Shown: positions 13,460 through 21,564, counted from the first letter of the stretch. The stretch: DNA of 64,000 bases from Bacteroidales bacterium (GCA_017454945.1 JAFTCA010000041.1:1-64000), one strand, 5' to 3'. Notes: generated by a model not told the origin, from the letters alone. Numbers and translations are program-made.

Positions 13460-13480
13460 CAATTTATAATTGACAATTAG
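13443..13480. repeat. CAATT-type tandem short repeat
   Basis: caatttataattaa and caatttataattga units. It supplies the stop of the gene ending at 13459. Confidence 0.8.
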
Positions 13481-13481
13481 A

Positions 13482-13637
13482 ATGCCAAGTAAGAAAAAAG
13501 CGACAGAAAGCAATAAAACTCAGGCGGAGGTATATCCCATTGTGAAGAACGGGAAGTTCGTTTGTTCGGACGGAACGGAGTTCAGTGACGGTTATTTCGC
13601 AAGAGAGTATGAAAAATCATTAAAACAACAATTATGA
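13482..13637 (+). CDS. Small phage protein, unknown (51 aa)
   Basis: ATG at 13482 (MPSKKKATESNKTQAEVYPI), stop TGA at 13635-13637 overlapping the sheath ATG at 13634 (ATGA), so translation is coupled. Lys-rich N-terminus, then VKNGKFVCSDGTEFSDGYFAR. Its tight coupling to the sheath gene suggests it is real. Function unknown. Confidence 0.6.
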   Translation: MPSKKKATESNKTQAEVYPIVKNGKFVCSDGTEFSDGYFAREYEKSLKQQL

Positions 13638-14923
13638 ATCCTTTAAACGACATTAAATTTGTAAAGACCAATGGCGGCATGGGTAGAACCGCTGCCAGCG
13701 AAGACCCTATCAGCGGTTTGATTTTCGGTGGTTTTGGAGCCAGTGTGTTGACCTTCGGCACTGCTACCGGCAACCTGAAAGGATTTGAAGCCATAATGGA
13801 TACCAGCACCCCACCAGCTGCTGTAAGCCACATCCGCAAGTTTGAATATAGGGAAGAGTTGGCCGAAGCCGGCATCGAGGAGACGAAACCGGGCGAGGGT
13901 TCCGGCACCAACAGTGCGCTGACCGACACCGAAGTGGCGAAGAATGTGCTGTACTACCATATCAGCGAGTTTTTCCGCATGAACCCAGAGGGTACTCTAT
14001 ACGTAATGATAAAGGCAGGTGACAATAATGTGGCTGCTGCCGACTTGACCGTATTACAGAACTTTGCCAACGGTGCCATCCGCCAGTGCGGTGTGTTTGA
14101 CACCAACAGCACGCCTCTGACCCCATCCGCACTTCAAGCGGTGCTTGCCGGCGAAAACAGTCTTGAGGAAGACCACAAACCGATGAGCGTGGTGCTGACC
14201 TACGACGGCTCTTCGGCAACCCTTACCGCACTGAAGGCCGCATCGCTCGCGACGGCAGGCAATTGCAACGTGAGCGTTCTGATCGGCTGCGACGGCGACG
14301 CCACCCGTGCATCCTACCTGGACAACGGTACTGTTGACTTCTCGCACTACGGCTGCATTGGTGTTTGCATTGGGGCCATCAGCAAGGCCGCTGTGAACGA
14401 ATGTATTGCCTGGGTTCAGAAATTCCCCTTGGGACTGACAGCCCCGGCCCTGTTCAACGGCCAGCTGATAAAGAATGTATCTACCGAAGTTCAGAACAAA
14501 CTGAATGATAACCGCTACATCTTTGTGCGCACGCATGTGGGCAACGCCGACAACTACTTCAACGATAGCCATACCTGCGATGTGGCCACGAGCGACTACG
14601 CCTACATTGAGAACGTGCGTACCATTGACAAGGCGTGCCGTGGCGTGAGAGCCAACCTGCTGCCCTACCTGAACAGTCCGCTGAAGGTGGATGCCACCAC
14701 GGGCAAACTGGATGCTCCCACGGTTGCCTTCTTGGAGACCACTGCAAGCAAGGCGCTGGAAGATATGGAGAAGGCCGGCGAGCTGAGCGGCTACAAGGCC
14801 GAGATTGACCCCGACCAGAACGTGATCAGCACGAGCCAGGTGGAAGTGATTATCAAGAACGTGCCGACAGGCACCATGCGCAAGGTGAACGTGAAGATTG
14901 GATTCACGACCTCGTTGAGTTAA
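13634..14923 (+). CDS. Tail sheath protein, DUF2586-like (429 aa)
   Basis: Contractile tail outer sheath. Placed just before the tail tube, with the DUF2586 pattern: GGMGRTAASEDPISGLIFGG at the N-terminus, VLIGCDGDA.. mid-protein, a domain with YIENVRTIDKACRGVRANLLPYLNSPL, and a C-terminal IIKNVPTGTMRKVNVKIGF strand that joins neighbours in the sheath. Its presence shows the phage is a myovirus. The end falls at the edge of a heptamer array (SLS* written as ttg agt taa). Confidence 0.85.
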   Translation: MNPLNDIKFVKTNGGMGRTAASEDPISGLIFGGFGASVLTFGTATGNLKGFEAIMDTSTPPAAVSHIRKFEYREELAEAGIEETKPGEGSGTNSALTDTEVAKNVLYYHISEFFRMNPEGTLYVMIKAGDNNVAAADLTVLQNFANGAIRQCGVFDTNSTPLTPSALQAVLAGENSLEEDHKPMSVVLTYDGSSATLTALKAASLATAGNCNVSVLIGCDGDATRASYLDNGTVDFSHYGCIGVCIGAISKAAVNECIAWVQKFPLGLTAPALFNGQLIKNVSTEVQNKLNDNRYIFVRTHVGNADNYFNDSHTCDVATSDYAYIENVRTIDKACRGVRANLLPYLNSPLKVDATTGKLDAPTVAFLETTASKALEDMEKAGELSGYKAEIDPDQNVISTSQVEVIIKNVPTGTMRKVNVKIGFTTSLS

Positions 14924-14955
14924 AAGTTGAGAGTTAAAAGTTAAAAGTTTAGAGT
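14919..14955. repeat. Heptamer array TTAAAAG
   Basis: Four units between sheath and tube genes, containing the sheath stop codon TAA at 14921-14923. Confidence 0.8.
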
Positions 14956-14956
14956 T

Positions 14957-15403
14957 ATGGCAAAAGTATTGAGACAACCCCCCATGATTAACGGTGTGGT
15001 TCACAGCTGGGCCAACCTTGATGTGAGAATAGGCGGAGTGCCTGTTACAGGCATCACCAAAATCAGCTACAATGAAGAACAGGCCATGGAGAACATCTAT
15101 GGTTCAGGACAATATCCTGTGGGACGCGGGTATGGCCGCATCACGCCATCGGCCAGCATCACCTTGCTGCGAGAAGAGATAGAGGCCATCCGTTCTGCCA
15201 GTCCAACAGGACGATTGCAGGACATTGATCCTTTCTTCATTGTTGTGTCATTCATTCCTTCTGGCGGACAACGAATCAAAGTGGATGTACTGCACGATGT
15301 GCAATTCACCGATGACGGACTTGAGGCCTCGGAAGGGGACACCTCGAACAGTAAGGAACTGACACTGGTGTTAAGTCATATTGAGCACAAAATGAATCTG
15401 TAA
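14957..15403 (+). CDS. Tail tube protein (148 aa)
   Basis: Position after the sheath and the beta-rich pattern (SWANLDVRIGGVPVTGITKISY .. YPVGRGYGRITPSASITLL .. IKVDVLHDVQFTDDGLEAS) fit the tube proteins of contractile phages, whose rings stack inside the sheath. Length is right for the family (about 110-170 aa). No enzymatic motif. Confidence 0.8.
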   Translation: MAKVLRQPPMINGVVHSWANLDVRIGGVPVTGITKISYNEEQAMENIYGSGQYPVGRGYGRITPSASITLLREEIEAIRSASPTGRLQDIDPFFIVVSFIPSGGQRIKVDVLHDVQFTDDGLEASEGDTSNSKELTLVLSHIEHKMNL

Positions 15404-15458
15404 CCTTCAGACAGGAATAGGGAATAATTCCTTTTCCTGCCTTTAACGAAAGTATATT

Positions 15459-15779
15459 ATGGAAGAAGTAAAGGATAAAAATCAAGGCAAGGCCTCGGAA
15501 GGTCAGATTAAATTTTGGAAAGAACAGTACGGTTCGGTGTTCGAGTATCGGAGCGAAGACGGCAAATACGGCTATCTTCGCGCCCCCTCGCTTGAGATCC
15601 TGGATGCCTGCCGCACCATCAGTGGCGGCAGCAGCATCCGGTTTGACAGGGCACTGGTAGAGAACTGCTGGATAGGCGGCGACGAACAGATTGTGCGCGA
15701 CGAGCAGTATCTGATGGGGCTGTTCGACTGGCTGGGCAACATCATCAAGAAGGTGGACGGGAAGCTGGAGGAGCTGTAA
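15459..15779 (+). CDS. Tail assembly chaperone, first protein (106 aa)
   Basis: Lies between tube and tape measure genes, the place of P2 gpE / Mu gp41 chaperones. The text KFWKEQYGSVFEYRSEDGKYGYLRAP..IL..CRTI... RFDRALVENCWIGGDEQI is that of phage tail chaperones in Bacteroidota, which bind the tape measure. In many phages a frameshift makes a longer form; I see no convincing slippery heptamer here, though the -1 frame is open over the whole end. Confidence 0.65.
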   Translation: MEEVKDKNQGKASEGQIKFWKEQYGSVFEYRSEDGKYGYLRAPSLEILDACRTISGGSSIRFDRALVENCWIGGDEQIVRDEQYLMGLFDWLGNIIKKVDGKLEEL

Positions 15780-15793
15780 GCCTTTGCAAAATA

Positions 15794-16015
15794 GTGAAGC
15801 CGGAGATGCAGTCCGGCTATGCTAATGCAAAGGCCTCTTTCAGAACCAGTGCAAATATCCTGTACCAGTACAACATCATGCGCGCCTACGTAAGGTACTA
15901 TTTGAAGTACACGCCTGAGACACTTGAAAAGATGACGTTGAAACAGCTGGTGCAGGCCTTTATGGATGTGGCGTTTGTAAGGGAACGGCGGAGCCCGATG
16001 GAACCGGAAGACTAA
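15794..16015 (+). CDS. Tail assembly chaperone, second protein (73 aa)
   Basis: Short helical protein (SANILYQYNIMRAYVRYYLKYTPETLEKM) just before the tape measure, in the -1 frame relative to the first chaperone. It corresponds in place to the T part of G/GT or P2 gpE'. It starts at GTG 15794 or ATG 15806. The stop interlocks with the opposing gene in CTAA 16012-16015. Confidence 0.6.
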   Translation: MKPEMQSGYANAKASFRTSANILYQYNIMRAYVRYYLKYTPETLEKMTLKQLVQAFMDVAFVRERRSPMEPED

Positions 16016-16224
16016 TACAGACATCTTGCCAGCCGGAATGCGGCAAAACCTAAAAATATCAGGAGGGCGACAATCACAAATGCGGGGGACTCTAAAATAA
16101 TCCCGAGAAGAAACAAAAGGCCAGACACCAGTATCACAAACAACCAGCAGAAAACACGTGCAAGCGTATCCGCAAGACACGGGAAACTATCGCAAAACAA
16201 GGCTATAAGTAAGAATGTTAACAT
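16012..16224 (-). CDS. Small membrane protein against the tail operon, moron candidate (70 aa)
   Basis: Read opposite to all neighbouring tail genes. ATG at 16224 (MLTFLLIALFCDSFPCLADT looks like a signal or first membrane segment), then two strong membrane helices (CWLFVILVSGLLFLLGIIL and AFVIVALLIFLGFAAF). A perfect -7 box TATATTTG lies at 16246-16253. The stop interlocks with the chaperone stop. Short multi-spanning proteins made from a prophage's own promoter often alter the host envelope or exclude other phages; that role is inference. Family not recognised. Confidence 0.6.
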   Translation of the reverse strand: MLTFLLIALFCDSFPCLADTLARVFCWLFVILVSGLLFLLGIILESPAFVIVALLIFLGFAAFRLARCLY

Positions 16225-16245
16225 GGTGGTGACCTTATAACGGCG

Positions 16246-16253
16246 CAAATATA
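16246..16253 (-). promoter_or_regulatory. -7 element TATATTTG
   Basis: Exact TAnnTTTG match on the - strand, 21 nt before the ATG of the small membrane protein; it lies in the leader of the tape measure gene. The -33 box is poor. Confidence 0.55.
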
Positions 16254-16270
16254 AGAAAAAGAATCATACG

Positions 16271-18238
16271 ATGACCAGCAACGGTGTAGAATTTTCCATA
16301 ACGATACTTGACCAGTTCGGCCAGCCCTTGAAAAAGTTTGAGTCGGGCATCGACAATGCGGCGAAGAAAGTGAAGGGGCTGAACTCGGCAATGACGCGCA
16401 CGAAAGGGGCTCACGACAACCTGAACCGCAGCATAGCCCAGCTGAAGGCCAATGTGGAGCGATACCGCAAGGCTGCCGAGAACTCGTTCAGAACAGACCA
16501 CGTGCGCAAGTACAAAATGCTGATCGAGGAGACCGAGAAGAAAATCAAGGAACTGGAAGAGAGCACCGACACATGTGGCAAGAAAAGTGAAGGATTCTTT
16601 GGCAAACTCAAAGAAAATTTTGGAATCGGCAAGGGAATGTTGAGTGTTGCAGCAGCGGCCAAGGCAGCAAAAGTAGTTTACAGCATGGGCAAGGAGTGGT
16701 CGGAGGCGGCGCAGCAGGTGGAAGTGTATGAAGTGTCGCTGAAGAACATGCTGGGCTCGTCATCGGCAGCGCGCGACAGGATGCAGGAATACTATCAGAT
16801 TGCAGCCAAAACGCCCTTCGATCTGCAACAGGTGGTGGAAGGCGGCAACAAGCTGCAGGCCTTGGGCAAGTACAGCAAAGAGAACCTCATTATGCTGGGC
16901 GACTTAGCCGCTGCCTCGGGCAAGCCGATGGAGCAGGCATTGTCGGCCTACGCTAAGATGGCCTCGGGTCAGAAGGGTATTGCGGTGGATATGTTCCGCG
17001 ACCTGATGATCACCACCGATGACTGGGTGAAGGCCACAGGCAAAGGACTTGACAAATCGGGATCGCTGAAGGCGACTACCAGTGAAATGCTGGAGGCGTT
17101 GCCCAAGATTATGGAGGCCAAGGGCTACCTTGGCATGATGGCCTCACAAGCCAATACCACTCAGGGCAAGATTGCCAACTTGGAGGACGGCATATTCCAA
17201 CTGAAGGCCGCCCTTGGCGACAGGCTGAACCCAACAGTGTCGAGTTTTGCCGTGGAGGCCGGCAACGCCGTTGACAAAGTGCGCCGCTGGGTTGAGATTC
17301 CCTTGGAGCAGAAGATTGCCGCCGAGAAGATAGAACTGAACACTTTGGTGGGTGTATTGACCGATGCCACCACGGGAGAGGATGAACGCGCCCGCGCCAT
17401 TGACGAGCTGAACAGCAAGTACCCCGACTTTTTGCAAAACATAGATCTGGAAAAAGACAGTGCGGACCAACTGCGAGAGAAACTGGCCGCAGTGAATGAG
17501 GAGTATGACAAGAAGATGCGAAACGCCGCATTGAACAGAAAGATGGATGCTTTGGAGGAAAGTATGGGTGAGGCGATGGACGATGCTATGAAATATGAGG
17601 TTGCTATTGGAGCCGAAAAAACCTTCAACAGAAACAAAGCGCGCTTGGATGCCGTATTGAAAGGCAAAGGTTTGAACAACAGCACCTATAGTTACTATAC
17701 ATTTAACAGAGACGGCAGGCTGATTCATACGACGACGGCTCAAGGGTCAACGTATTCAACGGATGTTACAGACCGATATCTTGACAGCAACTTGCAAGAG
17801 TGGATTCCCGGCGTTGCCGCAGAAATGTACGTAGCCCAAGGTATGATGAATCCATGGGGTAACGACGAAAAAAAGAGACAAAAAGCTCTGGATAAGTATA
17901 ATGAATTCAAAACAAAACGCGACCTTGTCAAAGGTATGATTGAAGACATACCCACAGACGGTGGCGGTACTGGTCCCGGTGGCGGAGGTGGCAGTGGAAG
18001 TGGAGGTGGCAGTGGAAGTGGTGGTACAAGCGGCACCACAGTAGAGACAGCCGCAGCCACGATATCGGGCGGGGGCAGCAAGGTGAAGAACTTCTACATT
18101 AACATTGGGAATCTGCTGGGTGAGAACACCAACATCTTCCAATCGAGCGACGACAATCCGGAAACAGCCGATGCGTTTATGGACAAACTGAGCACCGCCC
18201 TTCAGATGGTGGTGAACGACGTGAACTATGTAAGCTAA
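16271..18238 (+). CDS. Tail tape measure protein (655 aa)
   Basis: Sets tail length. N-terminal coiled coil (residues about 15-100), a hydrophobic stretch (GMLSVAAAAKAAKVVYSMGK, near 118-140), then the tape measure core with VSLKNMLGSSSAARDRMQ, AAKTPFDLQQVVEGGNKL, GKYSKENLIMLGDLAAASGK and MASGQKGIAVDMFRDL, all typical of phage tape measures. Near residue 560-590 is a Gly/Ser-rich linker (GGGGGSGSGGGSGSGG) before a small C-terminal domain ending NDVNYVS. Short for the family, suggesting a short tail. Confidence 0.85.
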   Translation: MTSNGVEFSITILDQFGQPLKKFESGIDNAAKKVKGLNSAMTRTKGAHDNLNRSIAQLKANVERYRKAAENSFRTDHVRKYKMLIEETEKKIKELEESTDTCGKKSEGFFGKLKENFGIGKGMLSVAAAAKAAKVVYSMGKEWSEAAQQVEVYEVSLKNMLGSSSAARDRMQEYYQIAAKTPFDLQQVVEGGNKLQALGKYSKENLIMLGDLAAASGKPMEQALSAYAKMASGQKGIAVDMFRDLMITTDDWVKATGKGLDKSGSLKATTSEMLEALPKIMEAKGYLGMMASQANTTQGKIANLEDGIFQLKAALGDRLNPTVSSFAVEAGNAVDKVRRWVEIPLEQKIAAEKIELNTLVGVLTDATTGEDERARAIDELNSKYPDFLQNIDLEKDSADQLREKLAAVNEEYDKKMRNAALNRKMDALEESMGEAMDDAMKYEVAIGAEKTFNRNKARLDAVLKGKGLNNSTYSYYTFNRDGRLIHTTTAQGSTYSTDVTDRYLDSNLQEWIPGVAAEMYVAQGMMNPWGNDEKKRQKALDKYNEFKTKRDLVKGMIEDIPTDGGGTGPGGGGGSGSGGGSGSGGTSGTTVETAAATISGGGSKVKNFYINIGNLLGENTNIFQSSDDNPETADAFMDKLSTALQMVVNDVNYVS

Positions 18239-18243
18239 GCATT

Positions 18244-18924
18244 ATGACAAGCATAAGAATACGAATACCACGCACAAACAAGGAGTGGATATACATTGGC
18301 GAGCAAGAGGTCAATGCCGCCCGCTCGGCAGGGAATACCACAGGCATGGCGTACGCCAGAGGCCACGCGTTCAGAGCCTCGTTGGGAAGTGTGAAAGAAC
18401 AAGTGCCAACATCCACGAATGGTCGTTATTCCAATTTATACCACAACCTTCACATTAAAACCGCTTATGATGACTATTCGAGCTATCCGTTTGTTGTTGG
18501 CAAGCCTGAGGGGAATGTGCTACTCGAGCCAGCAGGTGGAGGATTGGTTGAAATTATTGATGCGGAAATAGATGTAACAAGAAAAAACACCATTAAGGAA
18601 ACTGCCCTTGTACACCGAGAAGGAACAGTGAAAGAGCTGATACAAGCCAACGATTACGATGTGACCATAACAGGGCATTTGTTTTCAGATAGTCGAACTC
18701 CCAATAGTGCAATATTTCCACAAGAACAGCTAAGGGATTTAAATGGGGTTCTGTCCACGAAAGAGCCTCTTAAAATAATTAGTGTCTATACAGATTCCTT
18801 TGACATACGCTGGGTTGTGCTGAAGAGCGCGGAGTTCTTTCAGTCGAAAAACAAATATCTGAACGTGTTGGGGTTTACACTCAAGATGGTGAGCGATACA
18901 GAACATACTTTTATGGAGGATTAA
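18244..18924 (+). CDS. DUF6046-like baseplate/tail hub-associated protein (226 aa)
   Basis: The part SLGSVKEQVPTSTN..., VEIIDAEIDVTRKNTIKETAL and GTVKELIQANDYDVTITGHL matches DUF6046-type proteins found between tape measure and hub genes in Bacteroidota phages. It probably forms part of the tail end or DNA circularisation/LysM-binding hub, as gp43-like Mu proteins do. Beta-rich, no membrane part. Its stop interlocks with the opposing secreted-protein gene (TTAA 18921-18924). Confidence 0.7.
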   Translation: MTSIRIRIPRTNKEWIYIGEQEVNAARSAGNTTGMAYARGHAFRASLGSVKEQVPTSTNGRYSNLYHNLHIKTAYDDYSSYPFVVGKPEGNVLLEPAGGGLVEIIDAEIDVTRKNTIKETALVHREGTVKELIQANDYDVTITGHLFSDSRTPNSAIFPQEQLRDLNGVLSTKEPLKIISVYTDSFDIRWVVLKSAEFFQSKNKYLNVLGFTLKMVSDTEHTFMED

Positions 18925-19289
18925 CGAATGCCGGGAGATCTTGTTACATACGTAATGCTAAAATCGGCGTTTGGACCGAACTCAACGGTAAAATCCGGAT
19001 TGTGGTCGACAAATTCCCATTCACCGCATTCTGGAGAAGATGTGATGTGTGTGACAACCTCAACATATAAATCTGGGTTCGAGTTAACAACCTCAACTCT
19101 AAAATCAGCAAAACTGCTCACCACCTGTACTCTTCCGTGCAGGGGTATTCCCTTGAAAGTGCAGTTGTCCTTATTGATAGGCTCGAAGCGCACGGCAGCC
19201 GAGTCGGTTTTGACGGATACCGGTTCAATAGGATCGGGCTGGCCCATCCAGGCAAAGAACGAAAGAAATATAAACAGTAAAGCTTTCAT
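18921..19289 (-). CDS. Secreted DUF6150-like repeat protein, moron candidate (122 aa)
   Basis: Opposite to the tail genes. N-terminal signal peptide (MKALLFIFLSFFAWMG). Then a spaced repeat of short strands each with an acidic-aromatic core: SSFADFRVEVV, NSNPDLYVEVV, DHNPDFTVEFG, NADFSITYV, as in DUF6150-type proteins of Bacteroidota. The ATG at 19289 is chosen because it starts the signal peptide and stands 3 bp from the opposing ATG at 19293. Promoter-like box at 19328-19335. Inference: a lysogen-expressed exported protein; function unknown. Confidence 0.65.
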   Translation of the reverse strand: MKALLFIFLSFFAWMGQPDPIEPVSVKTDSAAVRFEPINKDNCTFKGIPLHGRVQVVSSFADFRVEVVNSNPDLYVEVVTHITSSPECGEWEFVDHNPDFTVEFGPNADFSITYVTRSPGIR

Positions 19290-19292
19290 GAT

Positions 19293-20303
19293 ATGCTGGA
19301 ATTGATTTGCAAACTTGATATCGGCCACAAAGATAATAAAAAAACATATTCGTTTGACTATGTTGCCAATGCGGAGGTGGTAACTTCGTGCAATAACCTG
19401 ACCGATACGGCCAAGATAACACTGCCGCGCAACCTGAGGTTCAAGGGGGAAAGCATCACCGAATACATCAGCAAGGGCGATAGTGTGAAGCTGCAGCTGG
19501 GATATCGCGAAAACGGTAAAGAGGAGATTAAAACCGTGTTTAACGGCTATATCAACACCGTTTCAACTGGCACACCGATAGTGCTGGAGTGTGAGAACGA
19601 GATGTACCTGCTGAAGAAGAAGACGGTGAAAGACCTATATTTCGCCAACTTCAAGGTGAGTGAGTTTTTCAAGGCGCATGTGCCAGAAATCGAATATGAG
19701 GTGGTTGGCGATGACACCGGCTTCGGCGAGGTGCGCATCAGCGGCGAGGTGACTGTGGCCAGCGTGCTGAACTACTTGGAGAGCCACTATCCCGTGAAGT
19801 TCTTTTTCCGCGGGGGAAAGCTGTATGGAGTGCTCAATTACAGCACACTCGGCAGCGAGAAAGGCTTTGTGCCAGTGAAATTCAGGTGGGGCTGGAACAT
19901 CATCAGCGACACGCTGAAATACACCCGTGCGGAGGATGTGAAAGTGGCCGTTTGCTGTAAGGCATTGCTGAAAGACAACAAGAGCCTTGTGGCGTATGCT
20001 CCGAAAAACTATGAGAACGAAAAGAAGGAGTACGAACTGCGCACCTTCTATGTGCAGGCAACCAGCCAGGCAGAGCTTCAGGATGAAGCAGAGCGGCGGC
20101 AGAAAGAGTTCAAGTGCGACAAGATGGAGGGCGACTTCACGGCGTTCGGGTATCCGCATGTGGAGAAGGGCGACCTTGTACTGATACGGGATGAGGATCA
20201 TCCCGAACGCGACAATATGAAGTTTGTGGCCGATGCCGTTACCTATACCTTCGGCAAGGACGGTTACCGGCAGAAGATAAAACTTGGCAAAAGAATAAAG
20301 TAG
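19293..20303 (+). CDS. Baseplate hub protein, gpD / Mu gp44-like (336 aa)
   Basis: Tail hub on which the spike sits. Late in the tail order between DUF6046 and the gpV-like spike. Patterns: LPRNLRFKGESITEYISKGDSVKLQLGY and FNGYINTVSTGTPIVLECENEMYLLKK (first hub domain), KVSEFFKAHVPEIEYE, and a C-terminal DFTAFGYPHVEKGDLVLIRD .. RQKIKLGKRIK, all usual for phage late-control-D-type hubs. Full length. The start codon region is shared with the opposing gene. Confidence 0.8.
   Translation: MLELICKLDIGHKDNKKTYSFDYVANAEVVTSCNNLTDTAKITLPRNLRFKGESITEYISKGDSVKLQLGYRENGKEEIKTVFNGYINTVSTGTPIVLECENEMYLLKKKTVKDLYFANFKVSEFFKAHVPEIEYEVVGDDTGFGEVRISGEVTVASVLNYLESHYPVKFFFRGGKLYGVLNYSTLGSEKGFVPVKFRWGWNIISDTLKYTRAEDVKVAVCCKALLKDNKSLVAYAPKNYENEKKEYELRTFYVQATSQAELQDEAERRQKEFKCDKMEGDFTAFGYPHVEKGDLVLIRDEDHPERDNMKFVADAVTYTFGKDGYRQKIKLGKRIK
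19328..19335 (-). promoter_or_regulatory. -7 element TATCTTTG
   Basis: Exact TAnnTTTG match on the - strand inside the hub gene, 38 nt before the ATG of the secreted protein at 19289. Confidence 0.5.
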
Positions 20304-20304
20304 C

Positions 20305-20820
20305 ATGAACAGGATAGCGGAGAATCTGAAAAAGATAGTGGGCGCAGGCAGCGCACACACCTTGGTTGGCAAGGTGGTTAAAGGCAGCGTTGACGGCTGT
20401 TACTGCGACGTGCAGCCGGTGGACGGCGCACTGCTGAAGAAAGTGCGCCTGAATGCATTCGAGGATCCTGACAAGGGACTGCTCATCGTGCCCGAGGACG
20501 ACAGCTATGTGATAGTGACCATGCTGAGCGAAACGGATGCGTTTGTGTCGATGTTTTCCGCCATCAAAGATATTGTGCTGAACGTGAGCGGAAATATAAA
20601 GATAAACGGAGAAAAGAACGGCGCACTGATAACCATACAGGAATTGACAGATGCTCTGAACAACTTGGTGGCTTGGTGTGAAAAACACACGCACACGGGA
20701 AGTTTTGAAGGCTTCATAGGCGGTTCCCCTGCAAGTGGCACGTTGACAACTGACGCTCCGGCGAATGGTCCAGACCGATTTAACAGCGGCGATTATGAGA
20801 ACGATAAAATAACACACTGA
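20305..20820 (+). CDS. Baseplate spike protein, gpV / Mu gp45-like (171 aa)
   Basis: OB-fold start (LVGKVVKGSVDGCYCDVQPVDG, residues about 20-42), then VPEDDSYVIVTMLSETDAFV, then a beta-helical part with NVSGNIKINGEKNGALITI. The C-terminal CEKHTHTGSFEG contains the His-x-His element that binds iron in the tips of such spikes. Function: pierces the outer membrane on contraction. Overlaps nothing; follows the hub with a 1-nt gap. Confidence 0.8.
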   Translation: MNRIAENLKKIVGAGSAHTLVGKVVKGSVDGCYCDVQPVDGALLKKVRLNAFEDPDKGLLIVPEDDSYVIVTMLSETDAFVSMFSAIKDIVLNVSGNIKINGEKNGALITIQELTDALNNLVAWCEKHTHTGSFEGFIGGSPASGTLTTDAPANGPDRFNSGDYENDKITH

Positions 20821-20821
20821 C

Positions 20822-21103
20822 ATGAAAGGCATACTGGTAGATAACGATGGCAATTTGACTGTGAGCGGCGGGCGCATATCGATAGGCGACAACCGCGCAC
20901 AGGTGGCTCAGCATCTGATAGGTGCGTTTGCCGGAGAGTATAAGCACGCGCCGATGCTGGGCGGCAATGCCCGCTGGATAATATCGGGCCGTCCTGACCC
21001 ATTCTGGACCGGCAGCGTGAAGAGCCAGCTGAAACAATGCCTGGTGGAGGCGGAACGTGTAGCCGTGGAAGATGGGGAAGTGGTTGTGGAGTTAAGAAGT
21101 TGA
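20822..21103 (+). CDS. Baseplate wedge protein, gp25 / gpW / Mu gp46-like (93 aa)
   Basis: Small size, position between spike and gpJ-like gene, and AQHLIGAFAGEYKHAPMLGGNA (residues about 28-49, quoted in part), the pattern of gp25-like wedge proteins. The last residues (ELRS*) are written at the start of a heptamer array (gag tta aga agt tga). Confidence 0.75.
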   Translation: MKGILVDNDGNLTVSGGRISIGDNRAQVAQHLIGAFAGEYKHAPMLGGNARWIISGRPDPFWTGSVKSQLKQCLVEAERVAVEDGEVVVELRS

Positions 21104-21136
21104 GAGTTAAAAGTTAAAAGTTAAAAGTTAAAAGTT
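21091..21136. repeat. Heptamer array TTAAAAG, overlaps gene end
   Basis: Six units (one ttaagaag, then ttaaaag). It ends the gp25-like gene and forms the left flank of the four-helix-bundle gene; a reverse-oriented array forms the right flank. Confidence 0.85.
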
Positions 21137-21145
21137 TGGGATGAG

Positions 21146-21502
21146 TTATTTGGATAGGTTGTTTTTGGGGGTTTTGACGATGCTGGCGAGCATTTTGGTG
21201 AGTTCGACAGCTGTGCTGTGCAGGCTGGCATGTTCAGACTCGGACAGATATTCTGTGTCTTTAAGCAGGTTGAGCCAATATACCGTTTCATTGGCTTCTT
21301 TGAGGGCAATATTCATCTTGTTGAGAAAGTCGGCTCTAGATTGGGCATGCTTGGCTTCAGCCACAATGGCTCCTACGGCTGTACCGCTTCGGAGACACTG
21401 CTTAGACAGCACAAACTCACGCTTGTTTGCCGACAATGACTTATACATTTCAACAACTTCCACGGCAAAACGATATGCTTTGACAAATACGACACTTTCC
21501 AT
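21146..21502 (-). CDS. Four-helix-bundle protein (23S rRNA intervening-sequence protein family), moron candidate (118 aa)
   Basis: ATG at 21502: MESVVFVKAYRFAVEVVEMY, then REFVLSKQCLRSGTAVGAIV, AEAKHAQSRADFLNKMNIAL and KEANETVYWLNLLKDTEYL. This is the S23/four-helix-bundle family (PF05635, TIGR02436), often coded in 23S rRNA insertions and near mobile elements; function unknown. It runs against the tail operon, between gp25-like and gpJ-like genes, framed by heptamer arrays in opposite orientation. A -7 box TAAATTTG is at 21550-21557. An earlier in-frame start would only add an AT-rich leader. Confidence 0.82.
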   Translation of the reverse strand: MESVVFVKAYRFAVEVVEMYKSLSANKREFVLSKQCLRSGTAVGAIVAEAKHAQSRADFLNKMNIALKEANETVYWLNLLKDTEYLSESEHASLHSTAVELTKMLASIVKTPKNNLSK

Positions 21503-21549
21503 AAAACAGAAAAATAAATGTGAAACAATACTTAAAAACGAGCAATAAT

Positions 21550-21557
21550 CAAATTTA
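21550..21557 (-). promoter_or_regulatory. -7 element TAAATTTG
   Basis: Matches TAnnTTTG on the - strand, 47 nt before the ATG of the four-helix-bundle gene. -33 box unclear. Confidence 0.45.
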
Positions 21558-21564
21558 TTATCAA

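Noticed and set aside
14054..15004. 316-aa open frame on the - strand opposite the sheath gene
   Set aside because: Shadow frame produced by codon bias; His/Val-rich text without motifs.
15459..16015. Programmed frameshift between the two tail chaperones
   Set aside because: The -1 frame is open, but in the last 120 nt no X XXY YYZ heptamer fits the frame; the nearest candidates (C AAG AAG, G GAG GAG) would pair poorly. Left as two genes.
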